DNA of 64,000 bases, taken from assembly GCA_040403315.1 (NCBI GenBank), contig JBBAKX010000001.1, forward strand, positions 620,001 through 684,000. The letters run 5' to 3'. The stretch comes from CAMCXT01 sp040403315 (GTDB taxonomy: Bacteria > Bacteroidota > Bacteroidia > M30B66). The notes beneath the pieces were generated by a model, which ran no database searches, was not told the DNA's origin, and was given only the letters and a program-made list of their open reading frames with translations. The position numbers and the translations under genes were made by a program. Within the stretch, counting starts at the first letter, position 1, and each line of letters begins with the position of its first letter. Positions 34,909-44,091 of this stretch are shown in pieces.

Positions 34909-35292
34909 ATGAAAACTAAAAAAATGGACATCAATACTTTAGTCATCCTACTATTAGTGGGTGTTGCTGCAGGCTTCGCTTCTGGAATGGTAGGTATTGG
35001 CGGTGGAATAGTAATCGTTCCTGCCTTGGTTTATTTTTTAGCCTTGTCGCAGCACCAAGCGCAAGGCATTAGTATTGGTATGTTGCTCATGCCAGTGGGT
35101 TTCTTGGCAGCTTACAATTATTACAAGCAAGGAAACTTGAACTTTACATACAGCGCAATTATTGGGATTACCTTTGTTTTCGGGGCTTATCTTGGCTCCA
35201 AGGTTTCATTAAAAATGGATCCTGCATTGATGAAACGCATCTTCGGAGTGTTTATCCTTCTCATTTCTCTAAAAATGATCTTTGGGAAATGA
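34909..35292 (+). CDS. Half-size TSUP (TauE/SafE) permease
   Basis: A 127-residue membrane protein with four hydrophobic segments. It carries the TSUP motif GFASGMVGIGGGIVIVPAL in the first segment pair and GAYLGSKVSLKMDPALMKRIFGVFIL near the end. Full-length TSUP proteins are about 250 residues, so this is one repeat, probably working as a dimer. Its stop overlaps the M20 start by 4 bp (ATGA). Confidence 0.85.
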   Translation: MKTKKMDINTLVILLLVGVAAGFASGMVGIGGGIVIVPALVYFLALSQHQAQGISIGMLLMPVGFLAAYNYYKQGNLNFTYSAIIGITFVFGAYLGSKVSLKMDPALMKRIFGVFILLISLKMIFGK

Positions 35293-36485
35293 GTGCAGAG
35301 TTAATGTCCAAAATTCTCGCAGAGTCAAAATCGATTCAGTCTGATTTGATTTCAATTAGACAGCATCTGCACCAACATCCAGAACTGTCTTTCGAAGAGT
35401 TTCAAACAAGCGAATTTCTCAAAAAACAGCTCAAGAATGCCGGTATTTCATTCGTTGATGGATGGGTTAAAACAGGAATTCTTGCAACCGTCGATGGATT
35501 TGAATCAGGAAAAACAGTTGCACTTCGCGGCGATATGGACGCATTGCCAATTCAAGAGGAGAGTCAAGTTTCATATGCATCGGTGAATTCAAATGTGATG
35601 CATGCTTGCGGCCATGATGTTCATAGTGCATGTTTAATTGGTGCTGGTTTAATCTTGCAGCGGCTAAAAGATCATTTTAAAGGAACGGTTCAATTGGTTT
35701 TTCAACCTGGTGAAGAAAAACTGCCTGGAGGAGCGAAACTTATGCTCGAAGCTGGATTGTTCAAGAAACAAGCACCAGAAGCAATGTTCGCGTTGCATGT
35801 TTTTCCGCAGTTGCCAGCTGGGCATTTAGGATTCAGATCAGGTATGTATATGGCCTCAACCGATGAGTTGTATTTCACAGTTCGTGGGAAAGGAGGTCAT
35901 GCAGCGATGCCCCATCAGGTTAAAGATCCTGTTCTGGCTGCTTCAGCTTTTGTGGTTGAATTGCAACAAATCGCGAGTCGTTTAGCCCCTCCAACAATGC
36001 CAACTGTACTTTCGATAGGCAAAATGCAAACGAATGGCGGGGCAACGAATGTGATTCCTGATGAAGTGCGTTTAGAAGGAACTTTCAGGACAATGGATGA
36101 ACAATGGAGAGCCGAAGCGCATCAACATATTGAAAGGATTGCTCAAAGTGTAGGTTTGGCGCATGGAGTTTCGATCGTGGTAGATATTCGCAAAGGTTAT
36201 CCAGTGTTATCCAATGATAAAGCCCTCACAGAGAAAGCACAATTGGCAGCAGAGGCGATGTGGGGAACCGATAAAATTCATCCACTTGAAATGCGAATGA
36301 CTGCTGAAGATTTTGCTTGGTTTGCCCAAGAATTTCCGGCATGTTTCTTTAGACTCGGTACCAATTCCCCGGAGGGAAAGTATGGAGCAGGTGTTCATAC
36401 ATCTACTTTCGACATCGATGAGGATGCCATTGTTGTAGGAGCTGCTACGATGGCTTGGCTCGCAATAGACTTTTTAAACTCCTGA
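35289..36485 (+). CDS. M20 family amidohydrolase
   Basis: A 398-residue metal-dependent N-acyl-amino-acid amidohydrolase/carboxypeptidase. Metal and active-site motifs seen: IRQHLHQHPELSFEE, ALRGDMDALPIQEE, MHACGHDVHSACLIG, FQPGEEKLPGGAK and the lid domain with GKGGHAAMPH. The C-terminal VHTSTFDIDEDA carries the last histidine. The substrate is unclear (hippurate, indole-acetyl or N-acetyl amino acids are typical). It overlaps the TSUP gene by 4 bp and converges on hemC-hemD with 1 bp between stops. Confidence 0.93.
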   Translation: MSAELMSKILAESKSIQSDLISIRQHLHQHPELSFEEFQTSEFLKKQLKNAGISFVDGWVKTGILATVDGFESGKTVALRGDMDALPIQEESQVSYASVNSNVMHACGHDVHSACLIGAGLILQRLKDHFKGTVQLVFQPGEEKLPGGAKLMLEAGLFKKQAPEAMFALHVFPQLPAGHLGFRSGMYMASTDELYFTVRGKGGHAAMPHQVKDPVLAASAFVVELQQIASRLAPPTMPTVLSIGKMQTNGGATNVIPDEVRLEGTFRTMDEQWRAEAHQHIERIAQSVGLAHGVSIVVDIRKGYPVLSNDKALTEKAQLAAEAMWGTDKIHPLEMRMTAEDFAWFAQEFPACFFRLGTNSPEGKYGAGVHTSTFDIDEDAIVVGAATMAWLAIDFLNS

Positions 36486-36486
36486 T

Positions 36487-38043
36487 TTACAAACCGCAAA
36501 CAGTGTCGGCGAGAGATTCTTCTGTTGTAAAAGGTGGAAGAATTGTTTGGAAGATACCATGGTTTTGTAGCGCATCGGCTGTGGTTCTGCCAATTGCAAT
36601 TACTTTGCCCGTGGGTTTTCCTTGCGATTGAATGAATGAATTTACGCAGGATGGACTCGTGAATACATATATATCAGCACTAATTTGGTGAGGGAAATTG
36701 GCAGGCTGTGTTTCATATACAACAACTTCCTTTACTAGTGCATGTGAGGCGATTTGATTTTGTATGCTTTTTAAGCTTTCGGCGGCGATAGGAAAAAGTA
36801 CCTCAGTGCCTTTTGCTAATTCTGAAAATGCATCAGCAGTATCGCGTGTATTTCCATCCGCGCCAGTAAAGTCAGGTTGAATTCCATGACGTTTCAGCGC
36901 ATTTGCAGTTCCTGAGCCCATGGCAGCAACACGAATATTTGCAGGCAATTGAAGGTCTTGTTCAAAATAATGATCGACAGTTCTGATGCTTGTAAAGAAG
37001 AACCAATCGGCATAAGGAATAACTGGAATCTCGACAGTTTGGTAGCGGACAGGATTTACGGCCTCTATTTGGAAGCCAGCACCTGAAACCAATTTAATAA
37101 AGAGTTCAGCTTCGTCTGGATTTCTTGAAATATACACTTTCTCGTTGGTACGTGTTTTCAAGTTCATCAGCGCTTTTTCTGCAAGAAATTGCGGGTTTTT
37201 GCCTCGAATGAACAGGCGGCGGTATGAGCTTCCATCGATTGGTTGAAGAGAGACCCACAAGCGGAAATCTGTTTCGCGTTTTTCGCAGTATACACCAAGA
37301 GGAAGTAAACAGCCACCATCGAGTTGATTGAGAATGAATCTCTCTGCTCCGATACTTTCCTGCACATCGCCGTGGTGAATTTTGGCTATCGTGTTGCGTA
37401 AATCCAAATCTGATTCTCGCGTTTGAAAAGCGAGCACTCCCTGTGCAGGCGCAGGAATGAACTTATTGGGAGAAAGTACAATTCGATCTAAACCTTGAAG
37501 ATCTAGGTTGAGGCGGTTTAGTCCAGCAGAAGCGAGAACTATTGCATCATATTGGCCATCTATTAATTTTTGAACTCTGGTAGGTACATTTCCACGCAGG
37601 TCATTAATTTTCAGATCGGGTCGATGGTGGAGCAATTGGGAACGACGCCGATGAGAGGAAGTGCCTACAGTAGCTCCAATTTTTAATTGTAAAGTTTGAA
37701 GAGCATCCTTCGACTCGGGCCTGATCAAAAGCGATTCGGAGCAGTCTTCGCGGTATGAAACTCCAGCAATACAAAGTCCTGGTGGTGATTGAGTAGGCAG
37801 ATCTTTATGGGAGTGCACTGCAAGATCGATGTCTCCATTTAACAATGCATCTTCAAGTTCTTTAGTGAAGAAGCCTTTGCCTTCGATTTTATCGAAAGAA
37901 AGATGTTGAATTTGATCTCCCTTGGTTTTGATGATTTGAATTTCGATTTCGAAGCCCAGTTCTTCGAGTTGTTTTCGCGTAAAATTTGCTTGCCAGAGTG
38001 CGAGATCGCTTCCTCTGGAGCCAATGATTATTTTGCGGCTCAT
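36487..38043 (-). CDS. hemCD: Hydroxymethylbilane synthase / uroporphyrinogen-III synthase fusion
   Basis: A two-domain haem-synthesis protein of 518 residues. Residues 1 to about 300 are hydroxymethylbilane synthase: KIIIGSRGSDLALWQA, FFTKELEDALL, AVHSHKDLPT, DLRGNVPTRVQKL and the dipyrromethane-attaching C245 in LDGGCLLPLG. From about residue 305 to the end is a HemD domain (VYISRNPDEAELFIKLV, MGSGTANALKRHG, FTSPSCVNSFIQS, IAIGRTTADALQNHG). The fusion would pass the unstable linear tetrapyrrole straight to the cyclising enzyme. It overlaps hemA by 4 bp (ATGA), so the two form one operon running leftward. Confidence 0.94.
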   Translation of the reverse strand: MSRKIIIGSRGSDLALWQANFTRKQLEELGFEIEIQIIKTKGDQIQHLSFDKIEGKGFFTKELEDALLNGDIDLAVHSHKDLPTQSPPGLCIAGVSYREDCSESLLIRPESKDALQTLQLKIGATVGTSSHRRRSQLLHHRPDLKINDLRGNVPTRVQKLIDGQYDAIVLASAGLNRLNLDLQGLDRIVLSPNKFIPAPAQGVLAFQTRESDLDLRNTIAKIHHGDVQESIGAERFILNQLDGGCLLPLGVYCEKRETDFRLWVSLQPIDGSSYRRLFIRGKNPQFLAEKALMNLKTRTNEKVYISRNPDEAELFIKLVSGAGFQIEAVNPVRYQTVEIPVIPYADWFFFTSIRTVDHYFEQDLQLPANIRVAAMGSGTANALKRHGIQPDFTGADGNTRDTADAFSELAKGTEVLFPIAAESLKSIQNQIASHALVKEVVVYETQPANFPHQISADIYVFTSPSCVNSFIQSQGKPTGKVIAIGRTTADALQNHGIFQTILPPFTTEESLADTVCGL

Positions 38044-39272
38044 GCTTCTTTGTTGTCGAGTAGAATTTCTCTGGCCATTTTCATGGGTACAGATATATAT
38101 TTCTTCTCGAGATAGAGGAGCATTTTGTCGACTATTTCGCGGCTCTGCTCATCCAGTTGGTCCAATTCTCGAGCGAAAACGTTTGACGTAGCGTGCTCTC
38201 TAATTTCTCGAACGATTTTGGGAACGTCTTTCATTGCCAATTCAACTTGGCGCTGACGGTAAAGGCCTCTAAATGCGAGAAGTTGTTCATTGAGAATATC
38301 CTCACACTGGGCAAGTGCATTATGGCGAAGGGCAAGATTTTCTTCAGCTGCTTGGCGCAAGGTTTCTACCAAAATGGCACTAACAAGGTAGTGCTTGTAA
38401 ACAACAGGGTCAATATCTGCTGGTATGGCAAGGTCTACAACAATTTTACGTCCTGAATCGTTTCCGAGAAGTCGGGAATAATTATCTAGGTTGAGGATGT
38501 GATTTGCAGAAGCGGTGCATGTAATAAGTACATCAAATCCTTCTTCGAAAGTATAAAGCTGCTCTAGAGGGTGTGCCTTTCCTCCAACCATTTGAGCTAG
38601 AATCTCAGCATTTGGAAGGCTTCGGTTGAAAATATTGAAATTGCTGAAGCCATGTTTGCGAAGATATTTGCACATGCTTGTGTTGGTTTGTCCGGCTCCT
38701 ATGATCAGTATCCGGGCATCCTTTTTTACATGCATGTTTTTTAGCTTCCTGTATGCGAGCGACACAACTGAAACTGGATTTCTAGCGACAGGAGTATCCG
38801 TGTAAATCCGTTTTGCCGTTTCGATTGTTGATTTGATCATCAATCGAATGAAATCTCCGGTGAGTTTGTAGGAAGAAGATTCTTCGAAAGCAGTCCTAAC
38901 TTGGGTAATAATTTCTCTTTCGCCAACCACGAGAGAATCGAGAGAAGATGCTACACTAAAAAAATGCTTTACTGCCGATTCTCCTTCGAAAGTGATAGCG
39001 CGTGAAACAGATTCACGAATTTCGGTGTTTGACCAATCTGGTTTAAATGTTTTAAAGAAATTCGTGAGGAATGATTGATCTAAGACTTCATTGGAGATCA
39101 ATAAAAATTCAACCCTGTTACAAGTTGAAAGATACATTAATTCCTTGATGTTTAATGTATTGCGTAGGCGTTTCAATACATCTTCCCTTATATCTTGATC
39201 AACGTGGTACCTTCCAACTTCCTCCAATGGAGTGTTTCTATGGGTAAAAGCGATGATTTTGAATTCCTTCAC
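38040..39272 (-). CDS. hemA: Glutamyl-tRNA reductase
   Basis: First committed enzyme of C5-type tetrapyrrole synthesis, 410 residues. The catalytic cysteine is C51 in YLSTCNRVEFLL; SLDSLVVGEREIITQVRTAF follows. The NADPH-binding domain carries ILIIGAGQTNTSMCKYLRKHG and IFNRS. A C-terminal dimerisation helix is present. The start is a GTG at 39272, unusual but well placed. Together with hemC-hemD it gives a compact early-haem operon. It is divergent from the XRE gene; the 396-bp gap contains two palindromes. Confidence 0.95.
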   Translation of the reverse strand: MKEFKIIAFTHRNTPLEEVGRYHVDQDIREDVLKRLRNTLNIKELMYLSTCNRVEFLLISNEVLDQSFLTNFFKTFKPDWSNTEIRESVSRAITFEGESAVKHFFSVASSLDSLVVGEREIITQVRTAFEESSSYKLTGDFIRLMIKSTIETAKRIYTDTPVARNPVSVVSLAYRKLKNMHVKKDARILIIGAGQTNTSMCKYLRKHGFSNFNIFNRSLPNAEILAQMVGGKAHPLEQLYTFEEGFDVLITCTASANHILNLDNYSRLLGNDSGRKIVVDLAIPADIDPVVYKHYLVSAILVETLRQAAEENLALRHNALAQCEDILNEQLLAFRGLYRQRQVELAMKDVPKIVREIREHATSNVFARELDQLDEQSREIVDKMLLYLEKKYISVPMKMAREILLDNKEA

Positions 39273-39607
39273 AGGGGCTATTTTCTCTTCACAAATGTAG
39301 ATTCAGAGCGTTTTGTATTTGTCATTGAAATGTAAAAGGACCCCAGTCATACAATTTGGAATGATTATAAATAAGTCTTGTTTTTATCTAGTGGTTTTCT
39401 CTTACTGTGTTCAATACTAGGAAGTTTCAAAAAAGACTCACTAAATTTTCCTATATAACTCCAAAGGGTTATTAAGGCGGTGCAAATTATTTGCATTACC
39501 CCTATGTCGATGTATCTTTCTGACAAACAGTTATATATGCAATTTTTTTGGCGTCGATTGAACTTAAGTTCAATCTATTTTACTCTAAAAAGAATTAAAA
39601 AATACCC
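39273..39607. promoter_or_regulatory. hemA/XRE divergent region with two palindromes
   Basis: The gene-free region contains a perfect 20-bp palindrome GATTGAACTTAAGTTCAATC (39556-39575), centred about 100 bp before the XRE start and ending 32 bp before its -33 box. A second palindrome TGCAAATTATTTGCA (39481-39495) differs only at the centre base. No coding frame or RNA was seen. The 20-bp site is a strong candidate operator for the adjacent XRE dimer (inference) and could also affect hemA. Confidence 0.6.
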
Positions 39608-39637
39608 TTTGTGTAGTTTGGAAAGTTTGTATTTTTG
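39608..39637 (+). promoter_or_regulatory. Promoter of the XRE gene
   Basis: TTTG (39608-39611), an 18-bp spacer and TATTTTTG (39630-39637) give a full match to TTTG-N19-TAnnTTTG, 31 bp before the ATG. Confidence 0.7.
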
Positions 39638-39668
39638 AAAAACAATCAAACCTAGATTTTACATTTTC

Positions 39669-40181
39669 ATGAAAAAGCAAGCAGAGAGACTTCGACTGAT
39701 TCGGGTGTCAAAAGGAATGAGTCAAGAGAACGTTGCAAAGTCACTTGACATTACTGTTGGAGCATACTCAAAAATCGAGCGAGGTGTTACTAAGTTGAGC
39801 TTAAATCGTTTAGGCGACCTCGCAAAAATTTTCGATATTGATTTGAATGACTTCATTCGCTATTTGAATGGCGAATCAGAAAGTTTAGATCGAAAATTGA
39901 ATATCCCAGGAGCAGGAGCTAGCAATACATATGGAACAAATACTTCATCTGATGCTGAAGTGGCTTTGTTGCGTAAAATCATCAATCTTTACGATGAAAG
40001 TAAGGAGCTCAATACAAGAGCTGTAGTTCGTAATATGCTCGAAAACAACAATGTGAATGTTGTTTCATTTATTGAAGTTCTTAGAGAATGTTCAACAAAT
40101 CTTTCTTCTAAGAAGCTTGACGCGAACCAAATTACCAACTACAATAAAGGTCTAGAAAAAGTGATCGAGCTTCTCGGTTAA
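39669..40181 (+). CDS. XRE-family transcriptional regulator
   Basis: A 170-residue regulator. Residues 5-66 form an HTH_3 domain (RLRLIRVSKGMSQENVAKSLDITVGAYSKIERGVTKLSLNRLGDLAKIF). A linker follows, then a C-terminal helical segment (LLRKIINLYDESKELNTRAVVRNMLENN) that probably dimerises. Target genes are unknown; autoregulation through the upstream palindrome is likely. There is no toxin or phage gene next to it, so it looks like a chromosomal regulator. Confidence 0.85.
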   Translation: MKKQAERLRLIRVSKGMSQENVAKSLDITVGAYSKIERGVTKLSLNRLGDLAKIFDIDLNDFIRYLNGESESLDRKLNIPGAGASNTYGTNTSSDAEVALLRKIINLYDESKELNTRAVVRNMLENNNVNVVSFIEVLRECSTNLSSKKLDANQITNYNKGLEKVIELLG

Positions 40182-40197
40182 TTTTCATCTCTAGTAT

Positions 40198-40230
40198 AAA
40201 AAGCCCAGCAGTTTACTGTTGGGCTTTTTT
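40198..40230 (+). terminator. Intrinsic terminator after the XRE gene
   Basis: AAAAAGCCCAGCAG pairs with CTGTTGGGCTTTTT around a TTTA loop, with one G-U pair and a trailing T run. Confidence 0.9.
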
Positions 40231-40262
40231 CGTTTCAGGATTGTTTAATTTAGCCAACGAAA

Positions 40263-41042
40263 ATGAAGGCAATCGCTATTTCAGTTGTAATCATTACGTT
40301 CAACGAAGAGAGAAACATCCGTAGGTGTTTGGATTCCGTTGTTGATATCGCCGACGAATTGGTGGTAGTGGATTCCTTTTCAAGCGACCTTACAGCGCAA
40401 ATTTGCAGTGAATACAAGAATCTCAGGTTCATTGAACATGCCTTTATTGGGCATATAGAGCAAAAAAATTTCGCCCTCGATCAAGCAAAACATTCGTTTG
40501 TATTATCTCTTGATGCAGATGAAGCCTTGTCGGCCAAATTAAAACAATCGATTCTTCAAGTGAAGAATAATTGCACAGCAGACGCTTATCAATTTAATCG
40601 TTTGAGCAATTATTGCGGTGCTTGGATTCGTCATGGAAGCTGGTATCCAGACGTGAAGCTTCGACTATTTGATCGAAGCAAAGTTCGTTGGCAAGGAATA
40701 AATCCTCATGACAAAGCCGAACTAATACAGCAAGGGCAGACGAAACACTTGAAAGGCGATTTACTGCATTACACCTATTACACAATCGACGAGCACACCA
40801 AAAAGCTAGATTATTTTTCAAGCTTAGCAGCCGCATCATATTTTAAAAGTGGAAAAAAGGCGGGATGGTTCCAACTTCTGGTAAATCCATCATTTGCTTT
40901 TTTTCGAGACTATATTTTACGTCGTGGATTTTTAGATGGCTACTATGGATGGCTTATCGCGAGATTCACAGCATTCTACACCCTTCAAAAATATGCTAAG
41001 CTTCGTTTTTTGTACGCGCAATCGAAACACAATAAAGTTTGA
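40263..41042 (+). CDS. Family 2 glycosyltransferase (WaaE/KdtX-like)
   Basis: A 259-residue GT-A fold transferase. The N-terminus has SVVIITFNEERNIRRCLDSV and VVDSFSSD; the metal-binding motif is SLDADEAL. The C-terminal half with GSWYPDVKLRLFDR and GDLLHYTYYTIDEH is typical of the lipopolysaccharide-core WaaE/KdtX-like group. Proximity to gmhA (heptose synthesis) supports a cell-envelope sugar role. The acceptor is not known. Confidence 0.88.
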   Translation: MKAIAISVVIITFNEERNIRRCLDSVVDIADELVVVDSFSSDLTAQICSEYKNLRFIEHAFIGHIEQKNFALDQAKHSFVLSLDADEALSAKLKQSILQVKNNCTADAYQFNRLSNYCGAWIRHGSWYPDVKLRLFDRSKVRWQGINPHDKAELIQQGQTKHLKGDLLHYTYYTIDEHTKKLDYFSSLAAASYFKSGKKAGWFQLLVNPSFAFFRDYILRRGFLDGYYGWLIARFTAFYTLQKYAKLRFLYAQSKHNKV

Positions 41043-41050
41043 CTTAACCT

Positions 41051-41410
41051 ATGACCGACTTCTCTGCACAATCTGATTTGTTAAAGAATCTTGAACAAAA
41101 TTTAAGTATTTACAAAGAATCAATTCGAGAAATCGCGGATGAAATATTGGAAGCCAAAGTTTCGAAGTACCCTATTTTTTTAGCCAGTAGAGAAGAAGTT
41201 GCTATTGGTCGTATGATCATTGACAAAGAAGAGCTTGCACTTGAATGGTCGATTTATGCATCAACCCTCGAAGAATTTGTGCGTCGAAATCTAGTTAAGG
41301 AAGACAAATTGAATGATTTTCGAAAAGCTTGGAAGGATCCTGAATTGTATTTCTGCATATTTGCTGTTCTCGATGGAACCGCAGGCTTTATCTATGTACC
41401 TTACGATTAA
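41051..41410 (+). CDS. Conserved hypothetical protein
   Basis: A 119-residue soluble protein with no domain I recognise. It is acidic and helical at the start (LLKNLEQNLSIYKESIREIADEILEAKV) with a C-terminal YFCIFAVLDGTAGFIYVPYD. It lies 8 bp after the glycosyltransferase and 3 bp before gmhA, so it is part of the same operon. Confidence 0.7.
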   Translation: MTDFSAQSDLLKNLEQNLSIYKESIREIADEILEAKVSKYPIFLASREEVAIGRMIIDKEELALEWSIYASTLEEFVRRNLVKEDKLNDFRKAWKDPELYFCIFAVLDGTAGFIYVPYD

Positions 41411-41413
41411 GCA

Positions 41414-41986
41414 ATGATGATCAAACAACAGTTCGAAGAAGCCCAGCAGGTTTTGGCTGCATTTTTAGCCGACGAAAAAAACCTACAGAATATTGAAGCT
41501 GCTGGAAAGCTAATGGTTGATGCATTGAAAGAAGGCCATAAAATCATTTCTTGTGGAAACGGTGGTTCAATGTGCGATGCAATGCATTTTGCAGAAGAAC
41601 TTAGTGGACGTTATCGAAACGACCGGCCTGCTATTGCTGCCGTTTCAATCTCAGACCCTTCACATATTACATGTGTAGGGAATGATTATGGATTCGATTT
41701 CATCTTTTCGCGTTACCTTGAATCCTTGGGCAAGCCTGGAGATGTGCTCCTTGCTATCAGCACCAGTGGAAATTCTGCTAACGTATTGCAAGCGGTTGAA
41801 ACCGCTCGCCGCCGCAACATCCAAGTTGTAGCCCTCACAGGAAAAGACGGTGGAAAGCTCGGCGCAACTGCCAACGTTGAAATTCGAGCACCTTACAGCG
41901 AATTTGCAGATCGTGCACAAGAAATTCATATTAAAGTGATTCACAGTTTGATAGGATTTATTGAAGCCGAAATGTTTCAACAATAA
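41414..41986 (+). CDS. gmhA: Phosphoheptose isomerase (SIS domain)
   Basis: A 190-residue SIS-domain isomerase that converts sedoheptulose 7-phosphate to D-glycero-D-manno-heptose 7-phosphate, the first step of ADP-heptose synthesis for lipopolysaccharide core. Motifs: SCGNGGSMCDAMHFAEELSGRY, VGNDYGFD, AISTSGNSANVLQAVE, APYSEFADRAQEIHIKVIHS (metal and active-site His/Glu). The start is one of two tandem ATGs (41414 or 41417). Last gene of the glycosyltransferase-hypothetical-gmhA run. Confidence 0.94.
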   Translation: MMIKQQFEEAQQVLAAFLADEKNLQNIEAAGKLMVDALKEGHKIISCGNGGSMCDAMHFAEELSGRYRNDRPAIAAVSISDPSHITCVGNDYGFDFIFSRYLESLGKPGDVLLAISTSGNSANVLQAVETARRRNIQVVALTGKDGGKLGATANVEIRAPYSEFADRAQEIHIKVIHSLIGFIEAEMFQQ

Positions 41987-42091
41987 TTTGTTGCGAATCG
42001 TTTTTTTCTAATTTCACGCTGTTCCGATTTCATTTGTTCCGTCCTTGATCAGCATTCAAGGCACGAAATGCTGTTTGTACGATGAAATCAT

Positions 42092-43630
42092 ATGTTAACC
42101 AAAGTTTTTGGCAGTGCTGTTCATGGCATTTCCGCAACCACCATCACTGTTGAAGTTACTGTTGTTCAAGGGATCAAGTTTTTCCTTGTTGGCTTGCCCG
42201 ACAATGCCGTAAAAGAAAGTCAACAGAGAATAGAATCGGCCCTTTTACACAATGGTTTCCGGATGCCCGGGAAGAAGATTGTTGTAAATATGGCTCCTGC
42301 TGATATTCGAAAAGAAGGTTCAGCCTACGATTTGCCAATTGCTATTGGAATTTTAGCGGCTTCAGGGCAAATTAACGATCAGCTGTTAAGTAAGTTGCTA
42401 ATCATGGGCGAACTTTCGCTCGATGGTGGAATTATGCCCATTCGTGGAAGCTTGCCGATGGCAGTTCAAGCGCGGTTGGAAGGATTTGAAGGGTTGATCT
42501 TGCCCGAGCAAAACGCCCGCGAAGCCTGTATTGTGGAGGGCATTAAGGTTTATCCAGCTAATTCGGTGATTGATGTGATAAAGTTTCTTTCGGGAGAACT
42601 TGAAATCCTTCCCATGAAATCTGAAACCCCCGATGCAATTACAAAAGTAGGTGACTTTTCGGAGGTGGATTTTTCTGATGTGAAAGGACAAGAAAACATC
42701 AAAAGGGCGATGGAAATTGCTGCGGCAGGAGGGCACAATCTCATTTTGATTGGTCCGCCAGGTGCGGGAAAAACCATGCTCGCACGGAGGATGCCGGGGA
42801 TTTTACCGCCTTTGAGCTTGGATGAAGCACTTGAAACTACAAAGATTCATTCGGTAGCTGGGAAACTCGGCAGGATAACCTCCATTTTGCGACAAAGACC
42901 ATTTCGAGCGCCTCATCATACAATTTCGGATGTGGCATTGGTTGGAGGAGGCCAAAATCCTCAACCGGGAGAAATTTCATTGGCGCACAATGGCGTTCTT
43001 TTTTTGGATGAATTGCCTGAGTTCAAACGAACTGTTTTGGAAGTGATGCGTCAACCCTTGGAAGACAGAATTGTGAGCATTTCCAGGGCACGATTTTCTG
43101 TGGAATATCCTGCGAGTTTTATGCTGGTGGCGAGTATGAATCCTTGTCCGTGTGGTTATTATAATCATCCAGAGAAGGAATGCCTCTGCGCTCCGGGTGT
43201 GGTGCAGAAATATTTAAATCGGATTTCAGGGCCTTTGTTGGATCGGATCGATTTGCACGTTGAGGTTACACCTGTGAAGTTTGATGAGTTGAGCAATGCC
43301 CGAACATCCGAGCGGAGCGAGATTATACGAAACAGAGTGATCGATGCAAGAGACATTCAGCGTGAGCGCTTTGGTGATTATCCGGGCATCCACAGCAATG
43401 CGCAAATGAATGCACGCATGATTAGAAATTGGTGCCGAATTGATTCAACGGGTAACCAATTATTGAAAACAGCGATGGAAAGATTATCACTTTCGGCGCG
43501 TGCCTACGACCGTATTTTAAAAGTAGCTCGAACCATTGCCGATTTGGAGAGAAGTAAGGATATTGGAACACAACATCTTGCCGAAGCCATCCAGCTAAGA
43601 AGTTTAGATCGAGAAAATTGGGCAGGTTGA
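42092..43630 (+). CDS. comM: YifB/ComM-family Mg-chelatase-like AAA+ ATPase
   Basis: A 512-residue AAA+ protein. The N-terminal Lon-like fold (TTITVEVTVVQGIKFFLVGLPD) precedes Walker A GPPGAGKTMLARRMP (about residue 219), Walker B FLDELPEFKRTVLEVMRQPLED and a cysteine cluster NPCPCGYYNHPEKECLC (about 350-367). The C-terminal part contains LSARAYDRILKVARTIADL. ComM homologues promote branch migration in natural transformation. Convergent with the damaged T9SS gene downstream. Confidence 0.93.
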   Translation: MLTKVFGSAVHGISATTITVEVTVVQGIKFFLVGLPDNAVKESQQRIESALLHNGFRMPGKKIVVNMAPADIRKEGSAYDLPIAIGILAASGQINDQLLSKLLIMGELSLDGGIMPIRGSLPMAVQARLEGFEGLILPEQNAREACIVEGIKVYPANSVIDVIKFLSGELEILPMKSETPDAITKVGDFSEVDFSDVKGQENIKRAMEIAAAGGHNLILIGPPGAGKTMLARRMPGILPPLSLDEALETTKIHSVAGKLGRITSILRQRPFRAPHHTISDVALVGGGQNPQPGEISLAHNGVLFLDELPEFKRTVLEVMRQPLEDRIVSISRARFSVEYPASFMLVASMNPCPCGYYNHPEKECLCAPGVVQKYLNRISGPLLDRIDLHVEVTPVKFDELSNARTSERSEIIRNRVIDARDIQRERFGDYPGIHSNAQMNARMIRNWCRIDSTGNQLLKTAMERLSLSARAYDRILKVARTIADLERSKDIGTQHLAEAIQLRSLDRENWAG

Positions 43631-44091
43631 TTAGTTTAAACCTACTGAGGCAATTCAAGATTGGCTGTTGGAATGAGCTATTGAATCAAAATTCTGCGAA
43701 CTGTTTTGTTCGTATGGTCGCCAATCATTTCAACAAAATATACTCCAGCAGATAGGTTCAATTTGAAATCAATCAACTCGTTGCCTTCAAATCCTTTTTC
43801 ACAAACCAATTCACCTATCGTATTGATAATTCTTAATGAACTTTTTTTGAATTGATGTTTTGAACTGATTTGGAAATTTCCATTGCTCGGATTTGGGAAA
43901 ATTGTGAAGTCACTTCCAACTTCAAGTTGTTCGAAACCAACGTTGTTGATGGAGTAGCAAATGCTTGTATCCGTGCATCCATTTGAAGAAATAACCACCG
44001 CATAGCTTCCTGATGAAGTGGGGGTGAAGCTTGCTTGTGTTGCTCCTACAATAGGTTGAAAATTGTTATTGCAATTCACCCATTGGTATTG

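Noticed and set aside
39669..40181. XRE protein as part of a toxin-antitoxin, restriction or phage module
   Set aside because: Neighbours are haem and envelope genes, and the gene is flanked by its own promoter and terminator with no toxin or methylase.
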